Part shown: positions 26,777 through 35,866 of the stretch, piece by piece
How the letters are laid out: each line of letters begins with the position of its first letter
Position numbering within the stretch: position 1 is the stretch's first letter
Assembly: GCA_016222805.1 (NCBI GenBank)
Contig: JACRQG010000026.1
Span: forward strand, 21,953 to 85,952
Direction: 5' to 3'
From: Verrucomicrobiota bacterium
GTDB taxonomy: Bacteria > Verrucomicrobiota > Verrucomicrobiia > Opitutales > Opitutaceae
DNA length: 64,000 nt
Made by a program: the position numbers and the translations under genes
Notes under the pieces: model-generated
Databases searched by the model: none
Told to the model about the DNA's origin: nothing
The model's input: only the letters and a program-made list of their open reading frames with translations

Positions 26777-28984
26777 TTACAGGAGCTCGTAGATCTCGAC
26801 CAGCGCCTCTCCCGTGGTGGCGCCGACGCCAGAAACCTGCGCAGTATAAGATCCCGCCGGGAGCGTGACCAGGAGCACGGCATCCTTGCTTGCGGGATCC
26901 GTCAGGTCGAAGGCTCCCGCCGCGGCGAACGCCGCGCGCAACTCCGCCGTGTCACCGTCCCCCCAATTGTCGTTGCTCGCGAACCGTACACTCCTCCCGG
27001 CAGGCCGCGCTTGATAGAGGTCCAGCTTCGGGTCGGCCAGCACCCCGGTCACACCGAAATCTGCCAGGCGCGGACCGATCCCGCGGAGGAGAAGCTTCCT
27101 CGGCACGTTTCCGCTCACGACAAATCCCGCCACGAGCACGTCGTCGCCGGTGCCAACGAAGTTCCGCGCCGACTCGTTCACCAGTCGCGAGGAGTTCCCG
27201 GTTCCGACGTCGTATACTTCGACCAGCGCGACTCCACTACGGCCCGCGGTGTCGTAGACCGAAACCGTGCGCAAACCGTCCACGGTTGAGAGCAGCGCGG
27301 CATCGAGGCTGGTGGTGTCGGCCAGCGCAAACGCGCCAGCCGCGACAAAGGCGTTGCGCAACGCGCCACTGGGACCGGTGCCCCAGTTGTCGTTGCTCGC
27401 CGCCACGGCGTTCTGGCCGTTGAGGGTCACGTGGAGGTCAAGGCACGGGTCCGGCAGGGTCCCTCCCACCCCGAAGCCCGCGAGCGCCGGACCGGTGGCG
27501 CGAACCAGCAGAGGCTTGCCACCACCGCTGACCACGAAGCCGACGATGAGCGGCAGGCTGCGGCTCCGTGCCGCCGAGCGCACCGAGAGATTCACGATCC
27601 GCCCTGGATCGGGCGTCGCGACCACCAAACGCGCGATCCGACTCTCGGAACTTCCACCGGAGGCAGTGCTGATCACCACGGTGTAGTCGCCGGCATGCGC
27701 CGCCGTGAGATTGGCCAACGCGAGGGTGGCGCTGCTGGCATCGGGGAGCAGGATACCGTCTTTTCTCCACTGATAGCCCAGCGCTGCACCTCCGGAGGAG
27801 ACGCCAATCCGGAACGACGCCGCCCCACCCGGAGCCACCGTCTGGCTGACGGGATGCGAGGTGATTGCGGGTCGAGGCGCCGGCGCGACGGTGTCGGGGA
27901 AGGCCGCGCGCGCCTGCAGATAGGACAGCGAATAGAACGCCAGCACGGGAGTCTGGCGCCACACCGACGTCATCACGGCCAGGTTGTCGGCTGGCGAATA
28001 GATCCCATCGGGAACAACCTCCCCCGAGAGATTGGCATTGATGTCCATCACCCGAATCGGCGCGCTGGAATCAAACTCGAGCGCGGCAAAGCGGATCCGC
28101 TTGATCGAAGGCACGGGCAAGGTGCGGAAGGAAACGGTGAGATTGCGGAGGTCGTAAACGATGCTCCACTGCGTGAAGCTGGGCTGGCGCACGGCGTCCA
28201 AGCTCGAAAAGGCGTAGCCCACCGGATCGTCACCGTGTGCCTGGGCAAAACTCCGGACCGCCGCCGCGGCATGGACAAATCGTCCGAGAGAGGAAACGTG
28301 ATCGGCCGCCGTCACCGGAGTCGCCGCCGCGTACGCCAGGGCGGTCTCGTAGGGGTGATTGGTCAGGGCCGCCACCGCCAGGGAGCCCCCGGTGTGGCAA
28401 ACCAGCCGGCCGCCGATGAACTCCACCACCGCACTCCGACCCGTGCGGTCCGAAATGAGGAAGTGCAGCGGCAGCGGGCTGGCGTCCCGCTGAATGCGGA
28501 TTCGCTGATCGGTGGCCAGCACCTCCTCCACCGTGGCCGAGCAATCCAGTTGGTACTGAACCCACTGGAAATCCGTGATTCCCGGTCGCGCATCCTCCGG
28601 GTACTGCCCAGCCTCGAAGGCCATGACTTCCACGACGAGACCGGCTTCGTTCATTCCTCCGCTGGGAAACTCGTGGCCGAACTGGTTGAAGGTGACACTG
28701 CCAAATCGCGAAACCCAGCGCAGCCCCGAGCTCGTATCAAAGGCGCTCTTCTGCAGTCCGCGGCGGTTCACGATCACGCGCCCATCCGCCGCGAACACGT
28801 CGTAGTTTCGCCCGAAGAGAAGGTGATCGCCATCGGTCAAAAAGAAAGAGGTGGACGACCGCATCGGCACCACGGCGCCCAGTGCGAGCAGCCCGATCGC
28901 CAGGATGCGGGGCAGGGAAAGAAGCGCGATGGTGCGCTGAAGGTGCGAAGCCGGGAACGGGACCGAACTGCTGGGCATGACCAT
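26777..28984 (-). CDS. Exported linear-amide C-N hydrolase (choloylglycine family) with Ser at the nucleophile, Ig and tail domains
   Basis: 735 residues. The start at 28984 is favoured, with an ATG two codons on as an alternative. After a signal sequence ending about residue 42, the Ntn-hydrolase part opens STSFFLTDGDHLLFGRNYDV, matching the conserved CTSF-GRNYDW opening, but the N-terminal nucleophile Cys is Ser44 (TCC codon at 28853-28855, one change from TGC). The rest of the fold is present (WVSRFGSVTFNQFGHEFPSGGMNEAGLVVEV, LHFLISDRTGRSAVVEFIGGRL). Residues about 375-460 are an Ig-like domain (QTVAPGGAASFRI, YQWRKDGILLPDASSATLALANLT). Two copies of the Opitutaceae tail repeat end the protein (VGFVVSGGG-LLVRATGP; VEIYELL). 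It may be an altered amidase or a binding protein. Confidence 0.75.
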   Translation of the reverse strand: MVMPSSSVPFPASHLQRTIALLSLPRILAIGLLALGAVVPMRSSTSFFLTDGDHLLFGRNYDVFAADGRVIVNRRGLQKSAFDTSSGLRWVSRFGSVTFNQFGHEFPSGGMNEAGLVVEVMAFEAGQYPEDARPGITDFQWVQYQLDCSATVEEVLATDQRIRIQRDASPLPLHFLISDRTGRSAVVEFIGGRLVCHTGGSLAVAALTNHPYETALAYAAATPVTAADHVSSLGRFVHAAAAVRSFAQAHGDDPVGYAFSSLDAVRQPSFTQWSIVYDLRNLTVSFRTLPVPSIKRIRFAALEFDSSAPIRVMDINANLSGEVVPDGIYSPADNLAVMTSVWRQTPVLAFYSLSYLQARAAFPDTVAPAPRPAITSHPVSQTVAPGGAASFRIGVSSGGAALGYQWRKDGILLPDASSATLALANLTAAHAGDYTVVISTASGGSSESRIARLVVATPDPGRIVNLSVRSAARSRSLPLIVGFVVSGGGKPLLVRATGPALAGFGVGGTLPDPCLDLHVTLNGQNAVAASNDNWGTGPSGALRNAFVAAGAFALADTTSLDAALLSTVDGLRTVSVYDTAGRSGVALVEVYDVGTGNSSRLVNESARNFVGTGDDVLVAGFVVSGNVPRKLLLRGIGPRLADFGVTGVLADPKLDLYQARPAGRSVRFASNDNWGDGDTAELRAAFAAAGAFDLTDPASKDAVLLVTLPAGSYTAQVSGVGATTGEALVEIYELL

Positions 28985-29277
28985 GGTAATTTGGCCGGAA
29001 GGACCCTGCGCCTGGCTCGCGCCGGCTCACCAGGCGCACCGGCTTTCCGTGCGGTAGTTGAATCTAGGTTGTCTGCCGCAACGGACAATGATCCTGCGGC
29101 TAACCGACGGCCGTCGGCGCCCAACAGGGCATCGGATGCGACCAGAATCCGGTTCGACCGGTGAAAACCGGTGTGATCTTGCGCCTCGTTTGCCGAGTCG
29201 CGTCCCAATCCCGAGGGTTGACCCCAGGTTTCCGCGCCGGAGTTGCGCTCCCCCGATTCACCCGGCTGTCTCGCGCC

Positions 29278-29907
29278 ATGCCGTCCCGGCTCCTCCGGAG
29301 TCTCCTGGCCATGGCGCTGCCTGCGATCCACGCGGTGTCGCAAACTCTCACGCTCACACCGGATTCCCCCCCTGATTCCGGCCGGTGGCATCGTCCTCTT
29401 CCGCCTGGAGCTCGCCATTAACGGCACCGCGACGACCGACTTGGAGGTAACACTCCCTACCGGCTGGACCTCACTCGGCGGTTCCGACGAACCCTGCACG
29501 CGACCTTCCGCCGGTAGTTCCGGGAAGCTCACCTGGGCTTCTGCAACCTCGCTCCCTGGCCCGATTGGTTTTTCCTACCGGGCCTCCTATCCCGGCGGCA
29601 GTCCGCGGGGAAACGTCTTTTCCTCCGCACGGCTCGACCAGAGCAGCGGCGTCACCCAAGTCACCCTGGCGTCGATTGCTTTCGGTCCCCCTGCGCGCCA
29701 ACGATCCTGATTCAGCCAGCCGGCGGCAACGCCGCCCTCATCCGCGTCCGATCCGCCAGGCTCGAGACGGGCGCGTTTGCGCTGAACCCCGGGAGCAAGG
29801 ATGCGGCGCTGGTCGTCAATCTCCTTCCCGGCAGCTACACCCTCCGACTCGAAGGCAACGGGCCCGCTTCCGGGAGCGCCCTCCTTGAGATCTAAGAAGT
29901 CCCGTAA
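29278..29907 (+). pseudogene. Broken exported protein with Opitutaceae tail repeat (two frameshifts and a nonsense codon)
   Basis: A signal peptide (MPSRLLRSLLAMALPAIHAVSQ) starts at 29278 and continues TLTLTPDSP. At a run of seven C (29366-29372) the recognisable protein moves to another frame (LIPAGGIVLFRLELAINGT ... SGVTQVTLASIAFG). Near 29687-29691, a run of five C, it returns to the first frame (TILIQPAGGNAALIRVRSARLE ... GSYTLRLEGN). The tail should end LLEIYEVP, but the Tyr codon reads TAA at 29893-29895 and a second stop follows at 29905. C tracts are error-prone, so the shifts may be sequencing errors, but the TAA is a substitution, which favours decay. The tail is the same repeat type as in the neighbouring gene at 26777. 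Confidence 0.7.
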
Positions 29908-29932
29908 CCCGCCCGCCCACCCGTTACCCCGA

Positions 29933-31015
29933 TCAAAAGGGGCGGGCACAAAGGACGGACCCCAGCAACTGTCGCGGAGGCCGGTTCGCCTCCGCAGACG
30001 AGAAGCTGGAGACTTTTTGGTGCGGAAGCCGGCATGGTCCGCGCTGCTTCAGTGCGCGATACCAGGAGAGGACCTCCAGACGCACGGGCGCCACGTGCAC
30101 GCAATGGGGATGATCGTAATACTCTGCGCAGCGCACCAAGAGATGGCCGAGTTCGTGCAGGCAAAGCATTGCCACCGCTTCCATCCGTTCCGCCTCGGGA
30201 ATACGTCCGCGTTCGCGCAGGAAATACGGCGCATCGGACAGGAACGGGAATAACCCGACCACCGTCGTGCCCTGAAAGGCCGTATGCGGGTTGTTGTTGG
30301 TGTTCCCCAGGGTAATGCCTCCGCGCGAAATGACGTAGATCGGCATCTCGGCGTCGGGACCGACAATCATGGTATTGGTCAGAATGAAATCCGCCTCCGT
30401 CGTGTCATACTGCAGCGCGCACCAATGTGGGTAGGAATTGAGCTCGGGACGGACGGGTGACCAGAACGTGTCGCCGTCGCCCACCCGAATTTGCCGAATC
30501 TCGGCAAAGTTCCTCTCGAATTGCGCGGCGGCCGCCTCCACGGCCTCCGTGTGCGTTCTGGCTCCCCCCAAACGCAGATACCCGTCGATCTGGGCCAGCT
30601 CTCGCCGGCGGAAATCCATGGAAATGGCCTGTCGCGTGCGCTCCATCCCGCCCGGCTGATCGATGTCGATCCTCACCTTGGCGATCATCTCCGCATGCCG
30701 GCGGAACACCGGTCCGTGTCGGGCAAAATAGGTCGCCAGGTCGTGGCGCCCCGTTTCCGTGATCTTGACCGTATAGCCAAACCACTGGGCCAAGAGCGCC
30801 TCCAATCGGGCATACAGCAAACTGCGCTGTGCGAAGTCCCACGTCGGCAGCCGAGGGTCCTCGAGATAGACCGTCCGCAAGACGTACGGCACCTCTTTGG
30901 GCAGTTCCCGCAGTGCGGGCAGCTTCCCGTCTGCTCCCGCGTGTGCCAAGGCACCGGCAGCCAGAACTACCAGTACGCACCACCGTCGGCGGGCCAACGA
31001 AAAGGCGAACACCAT
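29933..31015 (-). CDS. Exported HExxH metalloprotease-like protein of unknown family
   Basis: 360 residues from the ATG at 31015. The N-terminus is RRRWCVLVVLAAGALAHAGA, a signal peptide or anchor. No family is recognised for the first 200 residues, which are rich in charged helices (RRHAEMIAKVRIDIDQPGGM). Near residue 300 comes MLCLHELGHLLVRCAEYYDHPHCVHV: the HELGH zinc-binding motif, with Asp-His-Pro-His downstream that could supply a third ligand. A PTxxN-like NTNNNPHTAF lies before it. This supports an exported zinc peptidase, but no known family fits, so substrate and activity are open. The upstream open frame to 31174 is low complexity and rejected. Confidence 0.6.
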   Translation of the reverse strand: MVFAFSLARRRWCVLVVLAAGALAHAGADGKLPALRELPKEVPYVLRTVYLEDPRLPTWDFAQRSLLYARLEALLAQWFGYTVKITETGRHDLATYFARHGPVFRRHAEMIAKVRIDIDQPGGMERTRQAISMDFRRRELAQIDGYLRLGGARTHTEAVEAAAAQFERNFAEIRQIRVGDGDTFWSPVRPELNSYPHWCALQYDTTEADFILTNTMIVGPDAEMPIYVISRGGITLGNTNNNPHTAFQGTTVVGLFPFLSDAPYFLRERGRIPEAERMEAVAMLCLHELGHLLVRCAEYYDHPHCVHVAPVRLEVLSWYRALKQRGPCRLPHQKVSSFSSAEANRPPRQLLGSVLCARPF

Positions 31016-31234
31016 GCCTGCTCCCGTAGCGGACTGGGCCTGTTCTGACAAACCACGATTCCGCCCAGCTGATGGCGGAAGCCATCCGCGAGGCCACGAT
31101 GCACCGGCCGCATCCGCGCCGCAAGGAGCCGAAAGCAACGGTGGTGAGGACGGAGCGCGACCCACACACGCCACCCCTCCCCCCAGGCGCTTGGAGAGCT
31201 GCGCCGGGCCACTGGCCGCACGGACCCGCGGACT

Positions 31235-34200
31235 CTATCTCCGACCTTTGACGAGGCTCTCCATCAGCGTGGCCATCTCATCGACCACTTCGGGAATGCT
31301 GCGGCCGCCGGTCAGTTCGCGGATGCGGCGCGTGGCGGTGAGGGGATCGAGGTCGTTGCGACCAAAGGCCTGGAGCGTGCGATGAATCTCGGCCCAGTGA
31401 CCGCGGGCGAGGTTGAGCGAGTCCACCGATCCTGCCGACGGCTTCGCGCTCGCGAGCAACGGCAGCACCTTTGTCTCCATGTCCTTGGCGGTGCCCCGCG
31501 ACACTTCCTGCAGCTTGGTAAAATAGGAAACCGAAGGGTCGCCCTTGCTCAACAGGTGATTGGCCTTGTAGCGGGTGACGTCGCCGGCCTGCCCCGCCCA
31601 CGCTGACGAGACGATGGTCTTGTCGTTCCCGAGCCAGAGCAGGTCCTTGTAGGCTTCGGGGTGCGTGCTGGTGGTGATGCCCTCCATCGCCACCTCGGCG
31701 CTGCGGCCACCGGAGGCTTGATGATAGGCACGATTGTAGAGCCTTTGCGCCTCGTCGCGCCATTCGTCGAGGGACATCGGCCGGCCTCCCTTGGTGAGTT
31801 GCGGCTTTGGCATCGGCCGGCCGTTGGGGCCGACGGTCCAGGCTTCGGGATTGCGGACGCCTTTGGCGGGCAGGCCACTGTCGTCGAGCACCCACAGACT
31901 GCGCTCCCGCAGGCCGACATCGCGGTCCATGTTCGGCTTGCCGAGGCTGGCGGCGTTGCGGAATTCAACCAGGTCCCATTCGTCGGCATTCCATCCGACG
32001 GCTTTCATCTGCCGCTTCAGCAAGGCGTCGGCTTCGGCGTGGATGGTCCGCATGTGGGTGTCGTAGGCGCGACCCGTGCCGGCATCGGCGACATACTTCA
32101 GGTAGTTCTTGGCGTGCAGGCTCGAGGCAACAGCGGCGGCCTTGTCACGGGCAGCCGATTGCAGTTTCTGGAGAAGATCAGGCGCGGCGCCGCTGCCGCC
32201 GGCCTTGAGCAAGTCGGCCTGCGTGCGTTGAAAGTCCTTCACCAGCGCCTCTCCCCATTCGCGTTCCTGTTGGAATTTCGCCGCCTCGAACTGCTCCTGC
32301 AGCGTCGGCTTGCGCCGCGGCGGTGTGGATTCGCCTGCCGCAACGGTGCCGTCCGCTCCGGCAGTGCCCATGAGCTTGCCGGCGAAGTACTGGGTCGCCT
32401 TGCCCTGCGCGTACTTCCACATCATCGCGCCGGCCGCACCCCGCGCGCCCGCTTCCTTGTAGGCGTCGTAGGCTGTAAAGGCGTAGTCCGCCGCATCCGA
32501 CCACGTGGTCAGCGCGTTCCTGGCCGCCTGTTTGATCCCGCCTTCGACGTATCCCGTGCCGGCCTGGTAGATGAGATTGATCGATCCTCCGCCGAACAGG
32601 GTGCAGGCGGTCATCGAATATTCCGCCGCCGTCCTGATGTTGGTGGCGGCTTCCACGCCAAACTCCGCCGCTGCGGCGTCGGCCTCCGCCCGGGCCGCCT
32701 GGCCCTGCCAGTGCCCCTGGACCTTGGTGGCGACGGCACCGACCACCTGACGGATCTTCGCGACGTCGTGTTCGGCCAGTACCTTTGGATTGAGCTGCCG
32801 CGCGACAAACTCGCGGGCCTGCGCGGCTTCCTCGGCCGGCAACAGCGCCGCCAGCCGGTGGGCCGACTCGACCGCCCGGTGGGCGAGCGAAGCGGCACGG
32901 ACTTCCGCCTGGCACTGCTGCTCGAAAGTGGCGGCGGCGTACTGTTCGAACGGAGTGCGCGTGTGCACGATCTCGCCGGTTTCGAGAGTCTTGATGAGGT
33001 CCTGCTCGGCCAGGATGTCGGATTCCAGGCCGAGGATGCGGAATTGGTAATCGGCGCGCCGAGCCGGATCGGCGGCGCGGGCCTGCTCGGCGCGCTCGGC
33101 CGCCAGGCACTTTTCCAGGTAGCCGATGTTGTGGCGGATCTCCGCGATGCGTTCCTGTTTTTCCTTCTTCGCCGCCTCCTCGCGCTTCAGATCCTCCGCC
33201 GTCGGAGCCGGCGGAGCCTTCGCCGCGACACGGTTGATGTAGAAGAACTCCGGAATCGCGGGATTGTTGGCCGGCACTTCCCACACCCACTGGTAGGTGA
33301 GTTCCACCTCGGTGTCGCGCGGCGAGTTGTCCGCCTCGATGTAGAGCGAAGCGGTGTCGAATGGTTTCTTCGCGGATTTGACGACGGTGCTCAGGCGGGC
33401 GGTGGTCTTTTGCGGCCCGCGCTTTGGATCCGAGAAAACCACCGCGGTCTCCGCGCTGCCTTCGAACGCCCGGACGTTCACCTTGGACGTGTAGTTGATG
33501 ACGTCGCCGTCCTTCGTGGTGGCGCGGCGGGTGTTGCTGCTGGTGAGTTCGAGCGCCAGGGGACCCGGGGCGACTTCGGACGGAACGAGCGTCCAGGAAT
33601 GCAGGAAGACGGTCCGGCCGTCGTCGGGCGACACCTCGGCGGAGTTATCCGTCAGGCCCGGCGGGCGGGGCGCGCGTTGTTCCTTGGGCAAGCCACCTGT
33701 GCTCTGGTAGAACGGTTCCGGCCAGCGCTTCCAGCGCCCCGTGCTCCATGGCTGCGCCTCCTCGGGATATTCGGTGAAAGCCGGCCAGGCCGTGTGGTGG
33801 GAATGGGCATGAGCCAGGAGACCTTGCTGGCGAGCGGCCTCGCCGACGGGAACTTCCTCCGCCAGCGTGTAGAACTGGCTGGCAATCAGGTCAGACAGTC
33901 GGCGCTCGATGCGGGCGGCACACGCGGCCTTGCGCGCCAACACGTCCGCCTCCATGCCGGATTCGGCGGGCAAGTCGAGATGCCGGTCGTACGGGCAGGA
34001 GACCCGGATCTCGAACCGAAGCCAGGCGTTGGGCTCGGTGTCATCCGGACGCACGAAATAGGTCCGGACCATTCCGCGGTGCCCGCCGGACATCGGGGAA
34101 TCGAAGTGATGCGACTCGATCAGGAAGGCGGGCGCGCCGTTGAAGTTGGACTCGACCGCGCGCGGTTTCGGCAACTGGGCGAGCCGGGCCACATAGTCGG

Positions 34201-35827
34201 GATTCCATGGCTTTTCCGGCGGAAAGAAGTAATCGCGGGAGACGCTGGCCTTGATCGCCTCGTCCAGGCTGGCGAGCGGACGCTGGACGGCATCGACGTT
34301 CACCTGGATTTCCGCCAGCGAAAGCAGGTCCGCTCCGAGGTACGAATAGTGCAGCGAGCTGCCACCGAACTCGAGGAACGCGAAGCGTTCATCGGCGGGC
34401 GGACGAAAGCGGAAGTCGGAGAGCGCGGCGGTGGGTTCCTGCTTCGCCACGGGCGTGGCACGCAAGGAGGGTCCGCGCATGGCGCGGACGTCGCGAAAGC
34501 GCGGGAAGGTCACGACCCAGCCTTCCGGCAGATCCGGAAACTCCAGCCGCAGCCAGGAGACGTCCGCCGTCAGCCCAGCCGCGCGACGCGCGGTGCGGAC
34601 GGCATCCGTGTGCCGCCGCCGCTGGCGCTGCTGCGCCACGGCCGGCGACGGCGGGTCGCCGAGTTCCTCGATCCGGGCCACCAGGCCACGCAGCCGCGTT
34701 TGCCCTTCCGAGATTACCGCCTTGCTGCGGCCGGCCTCCGCCAGCGCGACGGCCACCCCGGCCTCGTGGCCATAGCCGGCGGCGAAATGGGCCTCCTCGA
34801 TCGCCTTGTCGTAGGCCGCGGCCGACTCGCCGCACAGGCTGCGAACGGCCAGGAACTCCTGCACCAGGGGGATGAGCTGGTTCAGATAAGCGGTGGCGGC
34901 GGCGGAAGGTTTGCTGAAAAGCGGCGCCCATTGCTTCTCGAATCTCGCGGTGGCGGTCGCCGACATGGGCGCGAAGACGGCGCGCAAGCCCTCCATCGCG
35001 ACGGAAACCGCACCGTTATATTGGATCGCCGAAAGCTGGCGCAGATCGAGTGGCTCGAACTTTGATGCTGCGGCGGCCGGAGTTGGCGTGGTGGCCACGG
35101 CCGGGGGCACTTCCGGTTTCTTCGCGGCCGGCACGCGCACCGAAGAGGGAGTTGTGCTGGTGGCCGAATGCGCCGCCTTTACAGCCGCCTGCAGGCGGTC
35201 GCGGTCCTTGCTGTACATCGCAACGGACTTGTCGTCCCTCGCGAGGGAGAGCGCCTTTTCGGTATCGGCGAGCGCGCCGGCCAGATCGCCGGTCCTTTCG
35301 CGGAGCATCGAGCGCAAGGCCCAGGAATTGACGTTGTCCGGGGCGAGACGGAGCATGGTCTCGGCGGCCTGCATCGCCTCTGGGTGGCGGCCGAGGCGTT
35401 GATAGGCGCGCGCCAAGTCGTACGGATAGCGGGTGTTGGTGGGCGCCCGGCGCATCAATTCCGTGAGGTCGGTGGCGGCCGCCTCGAAATCGCGGCGGGC
35501 GGCATGCACGAGGGACCGCTGGTAGCGCGCCCCGTCATACGCCGGGTCGACGGCCAGGCACCGGTCGAAGTCGGCGAGCGCGCCCGCGAGGTCACCCGCA
35601 CGGTGGCGGGCGGCGCCCCGCAGCGCCAGCGCCGTGGGGTTGTTGGGCTCGAGGTCAAGGGCCCGCGAGTAGGCCGCAGCCGCCTCCGCGTAGTTCTTTT
35701 GCGCTTCGAGGTCCTTGCCCCGCTGCAGATGGGGCGTGACGTCGGCCGCGAATCCGGCCTGCGCGAAACCGATCAGGACGGCGGCGGCTCTGCCCGCCGC
35801 CCGTACGAACGGACGAAGTGAGGTCAT
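31235..35827 (-). CDS. Giant exported TPR protein, multi-domain, unknown function
   Basis: 1530 residues, with signal peptide MTSLRPFVRAAGRAAAVLIG-FAQAGFAAD. Residues about 30-200 are five or so TPR units (NYAEAAAAYSRALDLEPNNPTA; GDLAGALADFDRCLAVDPAY; GDLAGALADTEKALSLARDD). A Pro/Ala/Thr linker (about 215-255) follows. Residues 255-900 are an unrecognised globular region with HAHSHHTAWPAFTEYPEEAQPW. Residues about 890-975 are a predicted coiled coil (EEAAKKEKQERIAEIRHNIGYLEKCLAAER). The end is Ala/Gly-rich with GGGSINLIYQAGTGYVEGGIK and then a basic, Trp-containing tail. Such architectures fit cell-surface or secreted toxins and scaffolds, but no catalytic motif can be named. It probably forms a unit with the membrane protein upstream (39-base gap). 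Confidence 0.8.
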   Translation of the reverse strand: MTSLRPFVRAAGRAAAVLIGFAQAGFAADVTPHLQRGKDLEAQKNYAEAAAAYSRALDLEPNNPTALALRGAARHRAGDLAGALADFDRCLAVDPAYDGARYQRSLVHAARRDFEAAATDLTELMRRAPTNTRYPYDLARAYQRLGRHPEAMQAAETMLRLAPDNVNSWALRSMLRERTGDLAGALADTEKALSLARDDKSVAMYSKDRDRLQAAVKAAHSATSTTPSSVRVPAAKKPEVPPAVATTPTPAAAASKFEPLDLRQLSAIQYNGAVSVAMEGLRAVFAPMSATATARFEKQWAPLFSKPSAAATAYLNQLIPLVQEFLAVRSLCGESAAAYDKAIEEAHFAAGYGHEAGVAVALAEAGRSKAVISEGQTRLRGLVARIEELGDPPSPAVAQQRQRRRHTDAVRTARRAAGLTADVSWLRLEFPDLPEGWVVTFPRFRDVRAMRGPSLRATPVAKQEPTAALSDFRFRPPADERFAFLEFGGSSLHYSYLGADLLSLAEIQVNVDAVQRPLASLDEAIKASVSRDYFFPPEKPWNPDYVARLAQLPKPRAVESNFNGAPAFLIESHHFDSPMSGGHRGMVRTYFVRPDDTEPNAWLRFEIRVSCPYDRHLDLPAESGMEADVLARKAACAARIERRLSDLIASQFYTLAEEVPVGEAARQQGLLAHAHSHHTAWPAFTEYPEEAQPWSTGRWKRWPEPFYQSTGGLPKEQRAPRPPGLTDNSAEVSPDDGRTVFLHSWTLVPSEVAPGPLALELTSSNTRRATTKDGDVINYTSKVNVRAFEGSAETAVVFSDPKRGPQKTTARLSTVVKSAKKPFDTASLYIEADNSPRDTEVELTYQWVWEVPANNPAIPEFFYINRVAAKAPPAPTAEDLKREEAAKKEKQERIAEIRHNIGYLEKCLAAERAEQARAADPARRADYQFRILGLESDILAEQDLIKTLETGEIVHTRTPFEQYAAATFEQQCQAEVRAASLAHRAVESAHRLAALLPAEEAAQAREFVARQLNPKVLAEHDVAKIRQVVGAVATKVQGHWQGQAARAEADAAAAEFGVEAATNIRTAAEYSMTACTLFGGGSINLIYQAGTGYVEGGIKQAARNALTTWSDAADYAFTAYDAYKEAGARGAAGAMMWKYAQGKATQYFAGKLMGTAGADGTVAAGESTPPRRKPTLQEQFEAAKFQQEREWGEALVKDFQRTQADLLKAGGSGAAPDLLQKLQSAARDKAAAVASSLHAKNYLKYVADAGTGRAYDTHMRTIHAEADALLKRQMKAVGWNADEWDLVEFRNAASLGKPNMDRDVGLRERSLWVLDDSGLPAKGVRNPEAWTVGPNGRPMPKPQLTKGGRPMSLDEWRDEAQRLYNRAYHQASGGRSAEVAMEGITTSTHPEAYKDLLWLGNDKTIVSSAWAGQAGDVTRYKANHLLSKGDPSVSYFTKLQEVSRGTAKDMETKVLPLLASAKPSAGSVDSLNLARGHWAEIHRTLQAFGRNDLDPLTATRRIRELTGGRSIPEVVDEMATLMESLVKGRR

Positions 35828-35866
35828 GGAGAATTAACCGCGCAACGAAGTGCGGCCGGGCGAGGA

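Noticed and set aside
31661-35065. A 1134-residue plus-strand open frame opposite the giant TPR protein
   Set aside because: It has Arg/Gly/Leu-rich text without motifs and is antisense to a protein with a signal peptide, TPRs and coiled coil.
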